A stretch of 64,000 nt of DNA from Congeria kusceri (lineage: Eukaryota; Mollusca; Bivalvia; Myida; Dreissenidae): NCBI GenBank assembly GCA_027627225.1, contig CM051030.1, forward strand, positions 1,488,001-1,552,000, read 5' to 3'. The notes beneath the pieces were generated by a model. The model saw only the letters and a list, made by a program, of their open reading frames with translations, ran no database searches and had not been told where the DNA came from. Below, piece by piece: positions 1-11,718 of the stretch. The translations under genes and the position numbers were made by a program. Each line of letters begins with the position of its first letter. Position 1 is the first letter of the stretch.

Positions 1-485
1 GGTGCTCTTGTTTCGCAGGAATTGTATTTATACACCCTGGTCATTGTGTTTTGTAGATTTGGACTACATTTTCTTCAAGAAGTTGATCTGGCATTACAGT
101 TTGAATATGTTGCTGAATGTCAACCCTCATTTTTGGAACCCCTCCATTAAGATGGCTACTACGCATATATTGCCTCTTTTATGACTTCCATCTGATTAAC
201 TGCCTGGAAATTATAGTTTGTAGTGAACAAGTTCTTGGTTTGTAATTCGCTTCATTTAGTTTTGCATATATGGTCGCTGTCTAAAATAGCATATTTCTGT
301 ATTACACTTTGAATTCAAAGAAACCACATTACAACCATTTGTCTAATTTTATATAAAAACAAATTAAGGAAGTGTTTAGTTAGTTGTGGTTGTGAACCAT
401 TTGTGAGTCACATTACACAACTGACATGTTGCTTGCCCTGAAAGCAGAAGTCAGCTCCATAAACAGTGTACTTTAATATGATCTT
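1..485. other. AT-rich sequence, nothing recognised
   Basis: The short open frame at the left edge has low-complexity composition and no recognisable motif. No splice-bounded exon, repeat or RNA gene is seen. Confidence 0.5.
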
Positions 486-489
486 TTTC

Positions 490-950
490 ACGAATACCAA
501 GTACTGGTTTCACCCATGAAATAGACCTTCTCATATACCCCAAGTACTGGTTCTGCTCAGGAAATGGACTTTGTCACATACACCAAGAACTGGTTCTCTC
601 CAAAGAATGGACTTTTTGACATACACAAAGTACTGGTTCTACCCATGATATGGACTTTCTGATATACATCATTGCTGGTTCTACCTAGGAAGTGAACTTT
701 CTCTAAGACACCAAGAACCCATTCTATCCAAGGGATGAACATTCTGACAAACCCCAAGAACTGGTTGTACCTGGGAAATGGACTTGCTCAATCCACCAAG
801 TACTGGTTTACACAGGAAATGGCTTTTATTACAAACACCAAGACCTGGTTCTACCCAGGAAATGAACTTTCTCTAACACACCAAGAAATGGTTCTACACA
901 GGAAATGGACTTTCTCACACACACCAAGTACAGGTTACCCATGAAATGGA
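490..950. repeat. 43-bp tandem array derived from a SINE body
   Basis: About 10-11 diverged copies of a ~43-bp unit are read as CCAAGTACTGGTTCTACCC followed by AGGAAATGGACTTTCTCA. Successive unit starts at 497, 540, 583 and ~626 give the period. The same words follow the tRNA-like head of the SINE at 22819 (caagtactggttctacccag, then gaaac). The array is therefore best explained as tandem amplification of that SINE's 3' body. Open frames in it are by-products. Confidence 0.8.
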
Positions 951-1195
951 GTTGTTTAATAGCCACGCATCGGAATGACAAAGAGTTGTTTATAGGCCGA
1001 TAAACAACGATAAAGTGAAAATTATTTCGATTTTATCATGCTTTGACATTGTGTTGCAATTGTAATTGGAACTACATTTTACTATTCTGCGCTCAGAATC
1101 AGACCTTCTTTTTGCGTTGTTGATGGGTAGTTTAACAACGATAATTTTGTTCTTTGTCTATTGAAAAATTAGCGACTATCATGTAAGAATGATAA
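949..1195 (+). mobile_element. GTTGTTTA palindromic element, copy 1
   Basis: The copy starts AGTTGTTTAATAGCCACGCA, contains the palindrome GTTGTTTATAGGCCGATAAACAAC, split here as GTTGTTTA / TAGGCCGA / TAAACAAC, and ends near a second GTTGTT...AACAACG block before 'ttgttctttgtctat'. Related copies lie at 7170, 9545, 18530, 21545, 22600 and 62965. It has no coding capacity, so it is a short non-autonomous (MITE-like) element. The exact termini are uncertain. Confidence 0.6.
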
Positions 1196-1797
1196 ATAAA
1201 TACAATTATACGCACATACACTTCATGTACATCACGTACAACCTTTAATTGTTCCAAAAATAAGCTTAAATCCAGTCAGTATAGCAGTTGTTTAGGCTGT
1301 GCCATTGAGTAGTCCTGGGCACTTAATCTAAGAAGATTTTTAAAACTTGTTAACTGAAGTTGAAAATAAGTCCAAATCAGCATTTATATTAACACATTTC
1401 GAATTATATCGCTACTTCTTTGTCAAAATCGTTGAATCAAATAAATTTCTTAGTAAAAAAGATATAAAATGTTAAAATATTAACATCATAATTTTTTACT
1501 AATAGTCCTTATAACTACCAGCCCAGGTTATAAAGCAATTAGCGTCATATTTTGAATGTTTACTTTTTTAATGTTCTGAGCAGATAAACAATAATTATTG
1601 TGCTTCATAGAAAATTGTGTTTCTAGTCACTAGACGAAATATATAGCACATACATGGCTTATTTATTTTGCTGTTTTTTTTGCAAATTCCATTGTATGCA
1701 TTGTTTAAAAATTCCGCGTGTTTAGCAATACCGAATGTATTTGGCATCTCGGTGTGTACATATCACATTATGAACAATACCCAGGCTTTAAGTACAA
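1196..1797. other. AT-rich sequence, nothing recognised
   Basis: This is low-GC sequence with poly-A/T runs. I see no coding, RNA or repeat structure. Confidence 0.5.
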
Positions 1798-2215
1798 CAT
1801 GAGGCTTACGACGATGGTTATGATGATTATTTGGAAGATGATGATGATGACGGTTGCGACGATGATGATGATGATGACGACGACGACGATGATTAAGATG
1901 GCAACAACGATAATGCTGATGATGCTGATTCGGACGATGATGATGATGACGACGTCAACGACAATGATTAAGATGACGACGACGATGATGATGATGACGA
2001 CGGCAAGGACGGTGATTAAGATGACGACGACGATGATGATGATTGCGAGGATGATGATGACCAAGACAACCATAAAGATGATTACTGCCACATATGATAT
2101 TGATGATAATGACGATGATTACGACGATGGCGACGATGATGATGATGATGATGATGACGACGATGATGATTGTGATAATGATGACGACGATGATGATTGT
2201 GATAATGATGATTTA
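1798..2215. repeat. GAT/GAC trinucleotide microsatellite
   Basis: There are about 420 bp of interrupted GAT, GAC and AAGAT repeats. Reading frames on both strands stay open only because the triplets lack stops (runs of Asp or Met/Thr one way, Ile/Val the other). No flanking domain supports translation. Confidence 0.85.
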
Positions 2216-3103
2216 ACCAGAGATGAGCCCATATCCTGTCCATATTGCTCTTTCCCCTTAAACCTCCTTGCGAAGATTTTAGCAAAGATTGACAGCAAAG
2301 AATGTAGACTCGTGGGACATTCGCACGGTCAACGCACCGTCTCAGGGAAGACTCCGCCGATATGATTTCCCACTGGAGAGGCTTGGGGACGGCAAAGCAA
2401 CTGTACTAACACTGCACGATTCCCGTACAATCTCCGCGCATTCTCTACTGACTTGCTTTGGCCTGCCACCAAATTAACCAAATACGCCGTATCCCGTAGC
2501 CACCTACGATGCCATAAAAGTGAACCGACAATCCAAACTGAAATTAACTGACTTAATAAGGACAACACAATTTAATATTATTAGTTGGGTTATAAATTCG
2601 CTGTTATATGTATCAAAATAGTGATACGTGATAAATAATCCGTACTCTTAATTTAAAATAAATATTAAACAACAACAACTTTGGACTTTCTCAGTTTCCC
2701 GCCTCCCCGGGAGTCCGTGACCAACTTCAGATGACGTCATGCATGTAGGCACTGTCAACGTATTTCACGGTTGTTAGACTTTGTGAATATTCTTTTTTAA
2801 TTCCCCCTGAATATCACATCCACGCAACACAACGACTGAGGTGAATTGAAACGGAATGGATTGTTGTAATTTGGGCACACAAAATTATTTCTGTTGAATG
2901 AAGTGAGAACTTAACAATAACCCATGCAATTAGACTACAATTTGCATTTCCGTGTTTAAAAGATGTATAGAAAGCTTTTCTTCTCTGAGTCAGTATATTT
3001 CATGGGCCAATCTTGCGAAGAATTTGGTCACGTTACGTCGTATACATCAGTAATATGATATACGAACATAAAGGATTGGATGCTACCTAATAGGACGCTT
3101 TTT
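2216..3103. other. Unassigned; GC-richer patch at 2240-2530
   Basis: The 2240-2530 patch is more GC-rich than its surroundings and has short overlapping open frames on both strands, none with a recognisable motif. A full CRE-like palindrome TGACGTCA lies at ~2733. The remainder is AT-rich and featureless. Confidence 0.45.
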
Positions 3104-3841
3104 TACGGAATTCCGTTAGGGCCATCGTTATTTTCGCTTGTGAATGTAAGAATCTGAAACACGAAATCGCGAAAGTACGATGACGAAAACGCGGAAACAC
3201 GATGACAAAAATGGGATAGTACGATGACGAAAACGCGAAAACACGATGATGATTAATGCGTCATCGTATTATTGCGTTTTCGTCATCGTACTTTCGCGAT
3301 TTTATCATCGTACTTTCAAGATTTTGTGCTTTTGCGTATTAATACTTTGGCCTTTCGGCACGTGCCATGCAGTAATTCTCCTTCCACTTGGTTGTTGAAC
3401 CAAAACATCCAACATAATGTCAGATTCAGAGTCTGATTATGAAGGTAAACATTAATTCAGAGTACAAGATGATTGGGTATTATGTTTTCAACTGATATGT
3501 TCCTTTTTGCTGTAATGTATTTTTACGCATGCGTACCGGAAGACCAAAGGACGAAAACGCGAAAACACAAAATCGCGAAAGCACAATACGATAGCGAAAA
3601 CATGTTGACGAAAACGCGAAATAACGAAATCGCTTAACTGCAATGTCGGAAACACGATGACGAACACGCAAAATTATATCGCATTTTCAAGATCGTGTTT
3701 TTACGTTTTCGTCATCGCACTTTCGCGTTTTCGTCATCGTACTGAAGTGATTTCGCGTTTTCGTCAACTTGATTTCGTGTTTTATGTTTCAGAATATTAA
3801 GTATTCGCATTCATAGGCGAAGGCCCTAAGGGAATTTCGTA
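3104..3841. mobile_element. 738-bp foldback/MITE-like element with ~20-bp terminal inverted repeats
   Basis: The left end TACGGAATTCCGTTAGGGCC pairs with the right end GGCCCTAAGGGAATTTCGTA. Inverted similarity continues inward through 'aatctgaaacacg' / 'cgtgttttatgtttcag'. Inside are two self-complementary blocks (about 3155-3345 and 3540-3790) built from repeats of CGAAAACGCGAAAACACGATGA and its complement, each block being itself a hairpin. A non-repetitive centre (3350-3535) remains. No transposase is present. Superfamily and target-site duplication are not determined. Confidence 0.75.
3417..3444 (+). other. Exon-like start inside the foldback element
   Basis: In the element's unique centre an ATG begins the reading MSDSESDYE and runs into GAAG|GTAAAC, which resembles a splice donor. 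It could be a relic of the first exon of the parent element's transposase or a captured host exon. Acidic N-termini of this kind occur in several transposases. With only nine codons it may also be chance. Confidence 0.3.
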
Positions 3842-4800
3842 CTTTTGTTGTGGCTTTAATGTACGAAAATAAACACGTTGCATGTACACATTACTTCCTA
3901 GTGTCAGTTGTGAATGAACTCGTATGTTTCTGTTAAAACTATTATTGTAATGGTAAGCATTTGCACAGTTCACATACAGAAATCATAAAACGTGCCTTGT
4001 TTTTTTACTACCGTAAATTAGTTTTATTTCTTCTTTAATTGTATTGTTCACATGTACATGTACGTTAGCATTTAACACGTGTTACCTGCGGAGTATATTT
4101 TCTCACGTTATATACCGGTCAATCGTTGGTTGCTATATATTTTACCGGACATGGTTCTGTCATAAAAGTCATTTCACGTTGTTTTGGGGCGATGCTATTT
4201 CACGCAAATAGACTCATTGTTATTTCCAACGGTCATAACGGCTGGTTATTTCACGTGGTTAAAACGCTTAAACATTTTGCATGGTTGTGCCGCATATTTG
4301 AAGCACATTGTTGTAGGGTTATTTAACTTATTTTACGTGATTGGGACGCATTGTTATTTTGTTTGATTGCATAGCGGTGTCTTGACGGGTGGATGTAACA
4401 CGTTGCCAGAAGGACAGACAAAATAATTTATTTATGTCTCACTTGTGTACACAAAACAAATAATAACGCAGTATAAAATCATGATATATATGTACAAAAC
4501 CCCTCAGAACAGAGCTATGAGAGACGAACATTCTAAATATCTAAAATACACGAACGCTATTAAAGTCTTAAACAGATGCTTAAAAAATACAAACAAGGCA
4601 ACGTACGATATTCGATGCAAACGTTACTTATCTTCGGACAATCATAAAAAACGTATAAAATATGTACAAGAAATACAATAAATAATGTTAAGAACATAGG
4701 AATATAAGTATACATGCATATACTGTAAGATTAGTAATTTGCTATGAACAAAATTAAATGCAATTATATAACAAAATTAAATGCAATTATATAGTATACA
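3842..4800. other. Unassigned AT-rich sequence
   Basis: There are weak internal repeats of 'ttatttcacgt' between 4130 and 4350. A 78-codon Lys/Tyr-rich open frame (4445-4681) has no recognisable motif and is probably chance. 'caaaattaaatgcaattatata' occurs twice at 4748-4795. Confidence 0.4.
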
Positions 4801-4804
4801 GATG

Positions 4805-5560
4805 GTTTCGTCGCTAAATTAAAATATCATGACAGACTCTGACACTATATTTACTTATGCCATCATCTGACAGCAAAAAGTTCATGTATTCTTTTGGATT
4901 TAAGAGGTTGAAACCAGGGTTTACCAATAATGCCTTTTCTACTAAAACAATTATAATATTTGTACATAACGGACAGATTAAGAATGCATAGTGTTCATTT
5001 TCTACATAGTTCGTACAAATAAAACAATATCGTTCGTTAGCCGGTACGCCTTGAAAACGTCCTGTTTCTATTCGAAGAGGGGCAGCACCACCATCGAAAC
5101 TTCGCCAGGGCACTTCGTTGCGCTCAACTCATCACGCGGCACTTGACTTAAGGTTCTGCAGAAGTGTTTATAGTTCCACACCACTGTGTCGTAGAGCCTA
5201 GACAAGACTTCATATATCCAATTCGCCTAGCTTTTTAAAATAAGAAATCAGTAACCCTAGCGCTCTGGACGCTGCCTGTGCTGCTACGTGTTTGGCGGCT
5301 ACCGAGTTGTCTAATGTGTCAGTAATAACGAGGCAGTATATCAATTAATATCTGTAAACCGTCTGTGTTTGCTACCAATATAAGGTCATCAGCTTAGAAT
5401 AGTAACTGAACAATTTTCCATCAACATCAATACAACTGATGCTGTTATTTGAAAGTTCACTTAAATCGTTCATGTACATATTAAGCAGTGTCGTGGACAA
5501 TAAATACCCCTGTTTGAAGCCGATGTTCGCGGCAAACTAGTCCATTAAATAGTTATTTAT
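4805..5560 (-). pseudogene. Decayed 3' end of a non-LTR retrotransposon reverse transcriptase
   Basis: Reading the minus strand, a block near 5400-5545 contains GFKQGYLLST and LNMYMNDLS. These match the 'G-x-x-Q-G-x-x-L-S-P...N-x-x-I/M-N-D-L' region of RVT_1 reverse transcriptases. The expected catalytic YADD region reads YYSKLM and is followed by stops, so the enzyme is dead. After a frame change the sequence resumes as ALGLLIS, then the C-terminal block at 4814-5113. That block has PLRIETGRFQGVP and a Cys-rich CFIC...C..C segment typical of the zinc-binding tail after such reverse transcriptases. The 5' part is replaced by the minisatellite beginning at 5562. Confidence 0.7.
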
Positions 5561-5561
5561 T

Positions 5562-6405
5562 TGGATGTGGCGCATGATTGTGTTACGCGTATGTGACACG
5601 TGGTTGTGTTGCGTGGATGTGACACGTGGTTGTGTAACGTGGACGTGACGCGTTGTTGTACTGTGTGTATGTGACGCGTTGTTGTATTGCATGTATGCGG
5701 ACAAGAGGTTGTGTTGCGGTTATGTTTATTGTATGTCACACCTGGTTGTGTAACGTAGATGGGACGCATGGATGTGATGCATGTATGTGACACATGGTTG
5801 AGTTGCGTAGGTGTGACGCGTGGTAGAGTTGCGTAGATGACACGTGGTTGTGTTGCTTGGCTGTGACGCGTGGTTGTGTTGCGTGTACGTGACACGTGTT
5901 TTTGTTTCTTGACTGTGACACGTGGTTGTGTTTCTTGGCTGTGACACGTGGTTGTGTTGCTCGGCTTTGACGCGTGGTTGTGTTGCTTGGATGTGACGCG
6001 TGGTTGTGTTGCTTGGCTGTGACGCGTGGTTGTGTTGCTTGTCTGTGACGCGTGGTTGTGTTGCTTGGCTGTGACGCGTGGTTGTGTTACTTGGCTGTGA
6101 CGCGTGGTTGTGTTGCTTGGCTGTGACGCGTGGTTGTATTGCTTGGCTATGACGCGTGGTTGTGTTGCTTGGCTGTGACGCGTGGTTGTGTTGCTTGGCT
6201 GTGACGCGTGGTTGTGTTGCTTGGCTGTGACGCGTGGTTGTGTTGCTTGGCAGTTTAGCGTTGTTGTGTTGCGTGTACGTGAATGTGTTTTGTTTCTTGG
6301 CTGTGACACGTTGTTGTGTTGCTTGGCTGTGTTGCGTAAATGTAATGCGTAGGTGTTACGCGTCGTTGGAATACGTGGTTGCGTTACGCGTTTGTGACGC
6401 GTAGT
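5562..6405. repeat. 26-bp minisatellite A (~32 copies)
   Basis: The unit on the + strand is TGGTTGTGTTGCTTGGCTGT plus GACGCG. The central part (5890-6290) is nearly homogeneous and the edges are diverged. The 250-codon minus-strand open frame (His/Gln/Thr-rich, 26-residue period such as HNHASQPSNTTTRHSQATQP) exists because the unit has no minus-strand stop in any frame. About 20 of 26 positions match the minisatellite at 15441-17125. Confidence 0.85.
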
Positions 6406-7169
6406 TTACCGGTATATTAAAATAGAGGATTCACCATGTATATGTTTCTAAGTATAGTGTTTTAAAATTCTTTTTAATTTTAATATATCTTCAATTTATG
6501 TTGGAATAACTTAAGAATATTTATAAATATGGGCCGATGAATCCTTATTGCATTAAAGACAAAATGATAAGAAAACAAGAGATAGCGCCTTTAAAGTTTG
6601 TAATAGGGGATTACACACTACTGGTACATTGTTACAAAATCTCCGTGCACGAGTTTTCTCAGGTTATCTATCGTTAAAGTAACGATTCACTTGTTTCGTG
6701 TACGCCTTGTTTTGTATAAACACACAAATATTTGTAAGAATTTAAGTGTTTTGGACCGTGTTTATATAGGTGTTGGGTAATTCTGACGTAAAAAAGTGGA
6801 CATTTCTTATATCTGGAATTTTTAACGTATAGTGGAATTTAATTGTATATATTTGTGCATCACATGTTCAAAGTGCGAATGACTTTTTGAACTCATGGCG
6901 ATATGTGAATATTTATTTACTATTTCCATCATTATTTGTGAACATTTTGTGACTGGTGGAACTAAACTGCAAACAAGAACGTGGACTTTGCAACGCGGCG
7001 GCGCTGTTGTCGGGAAGTTGAAGTCAGCCAAGATAAGTTACGTTTAAGTTGTATGTTACAAGGATTTAATTCAATACGGACATGCTGTCTGCCTGGTATT
7101 TTCCATTTGCGCATAGAAAACAGTATAACACGTATAATGAATAACATATTCGAACCCGATACTTTTCTA
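6406..7169. other. AT-rich sequence, nothing recognised
   Basis: No repeat, exon or RNA structure could be supported. Small open frames on either strand near 6822-7199 overlap the start of the next repeat. Confidence 0.45.
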
Positions 7170-7425
7170 TTGACAAAGAACAAAATTATCGTTGTTTAAC
7201 TACCCAATAAACAACGCAAAAAGAAGGCCTGATTCTGAGTAGAGCATATATAGTAAATGTAGTCTGATTATGAATGCAAAAATATTTGTCTAATCATATT
7301 ATAATCGTAATAATTTTCGCATTTTCGTTGTTTATCGGCCTATAAACAACTCTTTGCAGTTCTTATGCTAATGCCTTAGAACTCCAAATCGTTGTTTATT
7401 GGCCGATAAACAACGAAAAATCGAA
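7170..7425 (-). mobile_element. GTTGTTTA palindromic element, copy 2
   Basis: This is in opposite orientation to the copy at 949. It reads ATTATCGTTGTTTAACTACC, then 'aataaacaacgcaaaaagaag', then 'gttgtttatcggcctataaacaac', and a second palindrome 'gttgtttattggccgataaacaac' at the right end. The order of motifs matches the other copies. It is non-coding. Confidence 0.6.
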
Positions 7426-8206
7426 AATTATTTCTTAATTTAAATATAGTTCACACATGTATGTTTTAATTGCGTTATAGTGGATTTACGCAAAACGGAT
7501 TTGCACAGATTTAAAAAGAGAGTAAAACAAGCTAAATGATATTGCAATGTGTCTATGTTGCAATATTCTTGGTTAAACATAAAATCTATTTGAATGTCTA
7601 GTTCATAATTATTGATTTAAATTCTATAATACAAACATACATTTATAGATAGGTAATGTTTTGATCCAAATAATTCAATTAGTCGTAATCAAAATGTTAA
7701 TTTCGGGGAGAAAGTTGACGCATTTTATGTATATTTAATTTGATCTCATGATTTTTCCCCAAACGAAAAAGACAGTTAAAAAAGTTTTCACATGTTCTTC
7801 ATATAGTTCATGAACTTGGCAGTGTGTTTCTGGTTCAGCATATGCAGTATAATGTTGTCCGTATGCCATTTATTTTCTCCTAACAATGACGCGTGTACTA
7901 TGCAGCATGTACTTAAAGTTCAATTAAAAATATAGATGTTGAAGTATAAGTAATTAGGCGTCATTTGTCTGACAAATTGTCTGTACAATGAAAAATACCG
8001 TTTTGAACATTTTTATCTAAAAGAAGAACATGTTGACAACTGGGAATCAAAATTTCATATACGACACATTATATATACACATTTGCATGCTGTATACATT
8101 ATGCGACACGGTATATCGGATGAATCCGTAGACTGATTGAAATCGAAACATTATGATTTACAAGAAATACTACTAGTACCTACAATATGCTCGTCAATAA
8201 GTCAAT
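7426..8206. other. AT-rich sequence, nothing recognised
   Basis: No coding or repeat structure is seen. Confidence 0.45.
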
Positions 8207-8319
8207 TTGACAATACGACAGTGCGCTCGTTTCCTTAAATCTCTGGATATTATTGCAACCTTCGCCTTACTCAGGAATCAAAACGTACAGTTTCATCATT
8301 TCATCAACCGGAAGGACGT

Positions 8320-8680
8320 CCCTTTAACTTTGCTGGACACTGCCGTCCCTAAGAAATCTTGCAACAGTCGCAGAAATGCTATTTGTACTTTTTTATGTTC
8401 AGTGTATTCAATTTTGAAATGCTTGCGAACGAAATTTATCGAATTCTGGATACAACGCTGTGTGAGGGTGTTTCTATACGCAGACGATCAGCTTTCGGTT
8501 CTTGCAAGTTGTTATTGTGTCGCATTGATCACACACTAACCCTAGACATGAACTGGGCGTATGCCCCTTTAACTTTGCCGGACATCGTGGTCCCTAAGAA
8601 ATCTCACAGTAGTCACAGAATTGTTCGTTTCCGGTTCTTGCAAGTTGTTCTGTTGTTGCATTGATCACACACGCCTTCTC
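8320..8680. repeat. Two-copy local duplication next to a transposase remnant
   Basis: 'cctttaactttgc.ggaca' followed by 'gtccctaagaaatct' occurs at ~8323 and ~8563. 'gttcttgcaagttgtt' followed by 'gcattgatcacacac' occurs at ~8497 and ~8636. The segment is thus an imperfect duplication. It lies on the downstream side (minus strand) of the transposase fragment and may be part of that element. Confidence 0.5.
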
Positions 8681-8683
8681 AAC

Positions 8684-8905
8684 TCACTCCAGTCTTGCTA
8701 GATTGTATAAATGTTTGTATTTCTCGCCCAGACCATCGTACACACGACATCCCCGGTCCACTCGCGCTCTGTCTTCATTTTCGGTTAAATTGATTCGGGA
8801 CTCCTCAGTGAAGACAACGTTAGTTAGCGTCGAACTGCATGCCGTCTGGGTAATGCACGTTGTTTCGACGTAAAGTGTACTCCGAATTTCGGACGTCTTT
8901 ATCAA
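8684..8905 (-). pseudogene. Tc1/mariner-like transposase fragment
   Basis: The minus-strand frame contains TNVVFTEESRINLTENEDRA followed by RVYDGLGEKYKHL. This resembles the second-Asp block of Tc1-type DDE transposases (usual form: V-x-F-x-D-E-S-x-F ... G-R-x-x-V-x-R-R-x-G-E-R-Y). Here the catalytic D of 'DES' is E (TEES), the frame is only 73 codons, and the flanking HTH and third acidic blocks are not readable. I call it an inactive relic. The family assignment rests on this one block. Confidence 0.5.
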
Positions 8906-9544
8906 AGGCCATATTCACATACCACATCCGCGCAAAAATTATTGTTTGTCTTGTTCTGGGATGTTAACTTACCTTTTAATGTCTTCTGCGGCGGTCTGTT
9001 ACACTTCTGGTAGCGGCGAAATTATGACGAAGCGTTGCTAACGTTCTCGACAGTCGATGAAACATTAGAGCTCCCAGCTAAATTATAGCAACATATTAAA
9101 AATTCTTATTTAGGGCACGCGTTAGACATTTATTAAGTAACAACGTAAATGGCTCGACGTAGGAAATCATTAACCATCTGTATTAATTCCATATGTAAAC
9201 ACGTGACACAAAACTGTGTTCTTCCATTTGACAGATGACGCATATTTTGATAGTTTGCCGTTTACAATTATTGAGATAGTTCATAAGTCATGTGAATATT
9301 CATTTTAATATTAAAGTGTTCTGTATCATTTGAATTACGCACAGCTGCGCGTCGTTACACAGACGCACCGATCCGCCATTCACGAAAGAGTAACCTGAAT
9401 TGAATTTCGTGTCTTAATTTTAAAAGTTTCTCAAATTTATATTGGTGCAAATAACAATTTTTTTAATTCCATATTACACATAAGCATGTCCGGTCTTGTG
9501 TATACGAAATGAAGTATTCTTACATGATACGCGTTATTTATTTA
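8906..9544. other. Nothing recognised
   Basis: AT-rich, with a short GC-richer patch around 9340-9390. No supported feature. Confidence 0.45.
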
Positions 9545-9775
9545 TTTTTGATTAAGAACTACCAAATACACAACGCAAAAAGACGTTCTGATTTTGAGCG
9601 GAGTATAGTAAAAAGTAGTTTTAATTACAATTGCAAAAATATATATCAAATCATGTTAGAATCGAAATTATTTTCGCATTATCGCTGTTTATTGGCCAAT
9701 AAACAACTCATTGTCGTTCTCCAAATCATTGTTTATTGGCCGATAAACAACTCGAAATCGAAAATTATTTTTTAA
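9545..9775 (-). mobile_element. GTTGTTTA palindromic element, copy 3
   Basis: Same motif order as copy 2: 'aactaccaaatacacaacgcaaaaagacg', then 'gctgtttattggccaataaacaac', then 'attgtttattggccgataaacaac'. The 88-codon open frame across it is incidental. Confidence 0.6.
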
Positions 9776-11718
9776 CTGAATTAATGAATTCATAGTTGCT
9801 TGTATTATTTCGCTGTGTATTCATTAATTCCATTAGTATTGCACATGACATAGAAGCTACATAGAAGTATGTTCAGATACGTGGTTTTGTATCGGATTGT
9901 CCGTGTTGGTGTTTGTTGCTGAGTTGTGTGTTGTGTTAAAACTTAAAATATCCTTTTGTTTATTTTTTAGCTTCATATAGAATACAGGTTCGAGCTGCAC
10001 CGCTTCAGTTACAGTCGAATCACGATTATACGAATGGTCACCTGACCACAGCCATTATTCGTACAATCGTATGCTATAAGTCTATGTTTTGTTCGCAATT
10101 GACCTCTGTAATGTGAAGGCTAGAACTGAATCATACAATGTGGTCATGTTCATGTTCATGATTCATCTCGCTGGACATTGTTCTTATTACTTTGGACGAA
10201 ATGTTTAACAGATAAACGCAAATGCGATGTTGGTAATATATAAAAATTGAAATGAGTGATGGTATAAATTGTAATTAATTGCACGTCATCATCATCCTTG
10301 TCATCATCATCCGAATAGCAGCAACAACGACATGAATAACATTATGATGATTTTATTTCAAAAGTAAAGTTCTGCAGAAGTTCAACTATTTAATCTCTCC
10401 ATACAGTGAACGCCGTTGTTTGTTCAATAGTGTGAGTGAATATGGACTGTCGGAATGACTTAAAGGCTCTTTATGTAACATGGAAGGGAAATTATGCCTG
10501 TGGTTTTATAAAATTATAAATGTATGATATAGTTACAACTTGCATTTACTTTTTAGATATTCAGTCATTTATAACCTGCAACACATCATTTGCACATATA
10601 ATACGAGTACACCTACGTGTTTGCCGATGAGGGCAACCGTTGTCAAGTTCCCTGTGTGTAAATATTTCTTCCTGTAGCCAGTCTAACATTTTGATTTTTG
10701 TCTGGAACATTTCACTAAATGTTAACCCCAAAATTGCCTGGTGAACTTTGCATGGTCTGGGAACTATAATGGGTGTTGACAGTGCACCGCGGGCTCGTTG
10801 ATAGTGGCGTTCAGGGCAGAGTACTGTTGTTGCTTGGTAGAGCAGGAGGTATATCGAAAACCCGAAGCGGGTCGTAGGTTATGTTAAATCCGAAGTGGAT
10901 TAATATAATTGCTTAAGGTTACAGTATACTAAATATTTCAGGTGTGCAATGCTATACTCTCTAAATAAATCAACACCATTTATTTGAAGACCCAATTTTC
11001 TGTATAGTCACTTGCCATGACTTTATTTTTGAATATTTCTTTGTACGTGTGGTAGGAAAAACATTGTTGTGTACTAAAAATTCACTGTTTCGCTTGAAGG
11101 TTGGAGACTACATGACGAGACTTTGACAGTTGGCAGTATACCTTCAACTGGAGAGTAGCCGGTAAAAAGATGGCCGTAAAACAGTGAACTTTGATTCGCG
11201 TCGAGTTCTTTCTTACATATCACATGACCTATCTTTTTTATTGTCTAAATCAATTCGGCTCGGAATGCTATTTAAGAAAAGGTATGGTTATGAGGGTCTC
11301 TACGCGCAAAATGTTGAGTTTATTTTTTGTTGAATTTATTGCTTTTACATTGAATTTGTTAAGGAAATCTTTTAGTATATTGTGACCTTAACGATTGTGT
11401 AGTCCCAAGGGGACATTTGTGAAGGAAGTTTGATGGTGTGGTGTATCTGTGTAGGATTAAGACGGAAAACAGCATTGGGGTAAATATAAATCAACACTAT
11501 TTTTCAATACATTTGTACTTGTTTTTACTACGTATATATATACATTGTAACATGAGCATTTGATTACTGGCATTTATGTTTGTCATTTATAATGTGCATG
11601 TTTAATTACCGTTCATACATTTATTGATGTAACTTGTTAGGATTTTGACAGTGATACATTTCATTATTCTCAGAGACCGAAATAATGTTTTATATAGATG
11701 GTGAGCGTCCATTGAAGG
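9776..11718. other. Long stretch without a supported feature
   Basis: There is a short CATCAT microsatellite at 10285-10312 and one 'gtttgccgatgagggcaaccgt' word at ~10620 that recurs in the 24-bp array at 12795. Otherwise it is unique AT-rich sequence with no convincing exon. Confidence 0.4.

Noticed and set aside
1718..2365. 215-codon poly-Asp/Met frame
   Set aside because: Trinucleotide microsatellite translation; the antisense and other frames are open too.
5557..6309. 250-codon minus-strand frame (His/Gln/Thr)
   Set aside because: By-product of the stop-free 26-bp array A.
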